Below, piece by piece: positions 13,060 through 15,418 of a DNA stretch of 15,418 bases (positions are counted from its first letter, which is position 1; every line of letters starts with the position of its first letter). The notes beneath the pieces were generated by a model. It was not told the DNA's origin, did not search any database, and saw only the letters and a list, made by a program, of their open reading frames with translations. The position numbers and the translations under genes are program-made. Source of the stretch: Pseudomonadota bacterium (GTDB taxonomy: Bacteria > Pseudomonadota > Gammaproteobacteria > Xanthomonadales > Marinicellaceae); NCBI GenBank assembly GCA_008501575.1, contig QQUO01000104.1:1-15418 (forward strand), given 5' to 3'.

Positions 13060-13661
13060 ACAAGGGGCTGGGTTATCACTTGATTATTATAATAAAGATG
13101 CTTATCTTGCCAATAAATTTGGCCGGTGGCAATTTTATCGACGGTGGTTGTTAATAGCTTATGTTCTTTGGACAATAAGCGCGCGGCTAAAGTTTCTGCG
13201 GTATCTTCAGGACCAATTCGGATATGGCATTGGCTGATTCGGTGGCCTTGATCCAAGTTTTGATCAACAAAGTGAACGGTGGCACCATGCTTGATTTGCT
13301 GGTCGTTTAATGCCCGCTGGTGGGTGTTAAGACCCGGATAAAGTGGTAAAAGAGAAGGGTGTATGTTTATGATTTTATGGCTGAATTTGGTTACAAAATC
13401 TGCCGATAATACCCGCATAAATCCGGCCAATACAATTAAATCCGGTTTGATGTCATTGAGTAGGGTGAGTGCCTGAGCTTCAGCTTTGGCGCCATCGTGC
13501 CAAGATATTACTGTCGTTGGTACTCTGTATTCTTGAGCAATGCTTAATCCAGCCGCTTGGTGACGGTTGCTAATAACATGACAAATGGTGTAGTTTTCCT
13601 GGTGCTCAAGTAGTGCTCGGAGGTTGCTGCCTCGACCGGAGATAAAAACAACAATACGCAT
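13044..13661 (-). CDS. purN: Phosphoribosylglycinamide formyltransferase (GAR transformylase)
   Basis: A 205-residue enzyme of the third step of purine synthesis, transferring formyl from 10-formyl-tetrahydrofolate to GAR. It shows the phosphate-binding SGRGSNLRALL (8-18), SNRHQAAGL, the catalytic INIHPSLLP (Asn99, His101) and the Asp137 in VDQNLDQG that corresponds to the catalytic Asp of E. coli PurN. I chose ATG 13661, since the family begins MRIVVFISGRGSN. The longer frame to 13715 would add 18 residues inside purM. The ATG overlaps the purM stop as TAATG, so translation is coupled. The 3' end overlaps the DUF3108 gene by 16 bp. Confidence 0.95.
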   Translation of the reverse strand: MRIVVFISGRGSNLRALLEHQENYTICHVISNRHQAAGLSIAQEYRVPTTVISWHDGAKAEAQALTLLNDIKPDLIVLAGFMRVLSADFVTKFSHKIINIHPSLLPLYPGLNTHQRALNDQQIKHGATVHFVDQNLDQGHRISQCHIRIGPEDTAETLAARLLSKEHKLLTTTVDKIATGQIYWQDKHLYYNNQVITQPLVWPEI

Positions 13662-14698
13662 TAAACCACAGTCACATCTTGGCCGGTGTGTTTGGTAATC
13701 CGGCCAATTGACCAAGCGTCTAATTGTTGTGATTGAAAATGGCTGATGGTTTCATTGACTGCGTTTTCAGGCACAATAAGGCACAAACCAATGCCACTGT
13801 TAAAGGTCTTAAACAATTCGTTTTCTGCAATATTGCCCAGTTCTTGTAAGTAACTAAAAATTCTTGGCATGGTCCAACTACCGCGTTTAATTTCAACCGC
13901 CAATCCTTCGGGAACAACGCGATTTATATTTTCCATTAAGCCGCCACCGGTAATGTGAGCCATCCCTAAAATGGGTGCTTCATTGTCCAACAGACTTAAC
14001 ACTGGCTTGGGATAAAGGGTGGTGGCTTGTAATAGTTTTTGGCCCAATGTACTGTCATCAAAAGTTGCTGTTAAATCCAATTGATAATCATCAATCAAGC
14101 GACGAATCAGGGAATAACCATTACTGTGTGGGCCGCTGGAAGCCACGCCAACAATGTGATGCCCTGCTTGAATATTACGGCCGTCGATGATTTTGGTTTT
14201 ATCCACCACACCGACCACAAAACCGGCTAAATCATAGTCGTTATTTTGATACATACCGGGCATTTCCGCCGTTTCACCGCCAATCAAGGCACAGCCTGAT
14301 AAACGACAGCCTTCAGCGATACCTCTAATGACTTCAGTGGCTTGGTCATTATCCAATTGGCCACAGGCATAGTAATCCAGGAAAAATAAAGGCTCAGCAC
14401 CCATGACAATAATGTCATTAACACACATGGCCACTAAATCAATACCGATTGTGCTGTGGTTGTTCATTTGCTGAGCTAATTTTAATTTGGTACCAACGCC
14501 ATCAGTGCCTGATACCAGCACCGGATTATCACAATCCACCTGTGATAAATCAAACAAACCGCCAAAACCCCCCAAAGAACCCATAACACCCGGACGGTGG
14601 GTTTGTTTAATAAATGGTTTTATGCGTTGTACCAGAGCGTTACCGGCAGCAATATCCACACCGGCTTGTTGATAGGTATAGGGTTTTTTGTTAGTCAT
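13661..14698 (-). CDS. purM: Phosphoribosylformylglycinamidine cyclo-ligase (AIR synthetase)
   Basis: A 345-residue enzyme, the same length as E. coli PurM, that closes the imidazole ring to AIR using ATP in purine synthesis. Conserved stretches include YQQAGVDIAAGN (9-20), GTDGVGTKLKLA (64-75), IDLVAMCVNDI (86-96), GGETAEMPGMY (140-150), SSGPHSNGYSL and HITGGGLMENINR. No key region is missing. The ATG start has no good Shine-Dalgarno sequence. Instead it overlaps the stop codon of a possible 66-codon upstream frame in an ATGA, which could supply ribosomes. First recognised gene of the purM-purN-DUF3108-BlaI cluster. No clear PurR operator was seen before it. Confidence 0.96.
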   Translation of the reverse strand: MTNKKPYTYQQAGVDIAAGNALVQRIKPFIKQTHRPGVMGSLGGFGGLFDLSQVDCDNPVLVSGTDGVGTKLKLAQQMNNHSTIGIDLVAMCVNDIIVMGAEPLFFLDYYACGQLDNDQATEVIRGIAEGCRLSGCALIGGETAEMPGMYQNNDYDLAGFVVGVVDKTKIIDGRNIQAGHHIVGVASSGPHSNGYSLIRRLIDDYQLDLTATFDDSTLGQKLLQATTLYPKPVLSLLDNEAPILGMAHITGGGLMENINRVVPEGLAVEIKRGSWTMPRIFSYLQELGNIAENELFKTFNSGIGLCLIVPENAVNETISHFQSQQLDAWSIGRITKHTGQDVTVV

Positions 14699-14895
14699 GA
14701 AGTTAATGTTTTTAAGGCATGTGCAATTGTATTCGATTGCTGTGCTTGTGTGTTAAAAAAACCCACAAGTTTAAGCAATTGTTGAGGCAATGACTTAGCC
14801 ATACATGGCTGTGATGCTCGTTTATTAAGATTTTGTCCTGACTGATTGGGATTAATTGTTTTATTGCTGATATCTTCCATTATAATTAGAGCCAT
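14695..14895 (-). CDS. Possible small hypothetical protein coupled to purM
   Basis: A 66-codon frame (or 61 codons from the second ATG at 14880) fills the purM-DUF2066 gap. Its TGA overlaps the purM ATG in an ATGA arrangement. The sequence is polar in the first half (SNKTINPNQSGQNLNK) with an amphipathic stretch later (LPQQLLKLVGFFNTQ). I recognise no family. The coupling and purM's lack of its own ribosome site favour translation. The short length and the overlap of its 5' end with the divergent gene's start region argue against it. Confidence 0.3.
   Translation of the reverse strand: MALIIMEDISNKTINPNQSGQNLNKRASQPCMAKSLPQQLLKLVGFFNTQAQQSNTIAHALKTLTS
14881..14886 (+). promoter_or_regulatory. 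Candidate -10 box of the DUF2066 gene
   Basis: A perfect TATAAT seven nt before the ATG at 14894. The -35 is poor (TTGTTT at 14856-14861 is 19 nt away). If used, the transcript would start within a base or two of the ATG and be leaderless. Confidence 0.4.
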
Positions 14896-15418
14896 GAAAA
14901 AAATGATTTATATGCTGTGTTTATTGGCCACAGCAGCCACCGCACAAATGGATAATTTAAACACCGCCGCCGCCTTGGTGGATCGTCAATTGTCACAAAA
15001 TAATGAGCAAATTATGGCGGCATTAACCGCAGTCATCAGTAAAAAAAGTGGATTAAGTGAAGCTGAAATAATGCAACGCGATTGGCTGGATGATTCTTTA
15101 AAAAAGACGGTGTTGCGTCATTATTATGAACAGTTGCCTCCAGGCATTGCTTATTCCGGCTTGTGGTTTCATGTGGTGACTGACAGTGCCAAGCTCAATC
15201 AAATGTTAATTGATCGTAATGTGCCATTATGGCCGCCAAATCGTCCGAATGTGTTTGTTTGGTTAGTGGAAGAACAACCCGATGGCAGCTTGTCACATGC
15301 CACTTTGGATTCAGCGGGTCAATATTGGCTACACAAAATGTTAAAAAATAAAGGCATTGAACACCAGTTTTATAATTCAATGGATGCCGAATTATTACAG
15401 TTTAAGCCTGAAGATGTC
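14894..15418 (+). CDS. DUF2066-domain exported protein, 3' truncated by the window edge
   Basis: The frame is open for 175 codons from ATG 14894 to the last base. A Sec signal peptide (MKKMIYMLCLLATAATA, cut before QMDN) is followed by a DUF2066-like body: ALTAVISKKSGLSE, then LWFHVVTDSAKLNQMLIDRN and VPLWPPNRPNVFVWLVEEQPDG, the best-conserved signature of the family. DUF2066 proteins are usual neighbours of purM, transcribed divergently, in gammaproteobacteria. Function is not known; the protein is probably periplasmic or membrane associated. There is no Shine-Dalgarno sequence before the ATG, in line with a leaderless transcript from the TATAAT at 14881. Confidence 0.85.
   Translation, partial: MKKMIYMLCLLATAATAQMDNLNTAAALVDRQLSQNNEQIMAALTAVISKKSGLSEAEIMQRDWLDDSLKKTVLRHYYEQLPPGIAYSGLWFHVVTDSAKLNQMLIDRNVPLWPPNRPNVFVWLVEEQPDGSLSHATLDSAGQYWLHKMLKNKGIEHQFYNSMDAELLQFKPEDV

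Noticed and set aside
13662..13715. 18-residue N-terminal extension of PurN
   Set aside because: It lies wholly inside purM, is absent from the family, and the ATG at 13661 in TAATG gives the standard start.

Overview
The window looks like chromosomal DNA of a low-GC marine-type gammaproteobacterium. A purM-purN-DUF3108 cluster with a divergent DUF2066 gene, a PHA-granule-region protein and a bacterial-type tRNA-Ser(UGA) with encoded CCA all fit. The pairing of a TIGR02999-like ECF sigma factor with a membrane Ser/Thr kinase carrying TPRs, plus secreted proteins with a D-[LI]-[FY]-x-N-G-F-E motif, recalls Marinicella and its relatives. That taxonomic guess is inference.

Left part (1-3839, + strand): the 3' part of a TPR protein gene, a 346-bp gap, and a two-gene operon. 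The operon encodes a small secreted protein ending in a DLIFKNGFE tail and a large secreted fibre-like beta protein. Middle (4013-7634, - strand): an ECF sigma factor and an 880-aa Ser/Thr kinase, separated by a 296-bp MITE-like element. A second, 166-bp MITE-like element lies just upstream of the kinase. Then (8009-9844, - strand) comes a second operon: a large secreted protein with a coiled coil and a sixteen-copy 15-residue beta-roll repeat, followed by a small secreted beta protein that also carries DLIYLNGFE. The two secreted-protein operons are preceded by almost the same 39-bp promoter-like element (34/39 identical), each ending exactly 34 nt before its start codon. Read together, 2111-9917 looks like a self-contained module: a kinase, a sigma factor whose acidic sigma-2.2 residues are replaced by Thr/Thr/Ser, and two flanking target operons for surface or extracellular fibre proteins. 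The regulatory link is a hypothesis.

Region 9918-11176 has no convincing protein gene. It holds tRNA-Ser(UGA) on the - strand and a mosaic of tRNA-Ser-derived repeats. Two ~164-bp tandem units upstream of the tRNA each repeat its leader and 5' 28 nt. A 37-bp exact copy of its T-arm, variable-arm and anticodon-stem part lies downstream, and degenerate related units and strong hairpins are interspersed.

Right part (11177-15418): an atypical one-Cys peroxiredoxin (+) ending at a bidirectional terminator, then converging - strand genes. These are a PHA-granule-region protein, then the tightly overlapping chain purM > purN > DUF3108 > BlaI-like regulator. A small ORF may be translationally coupled upstream of purM. 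A divergent, possibly leaderless DUF2066 gene runs off the right edge.
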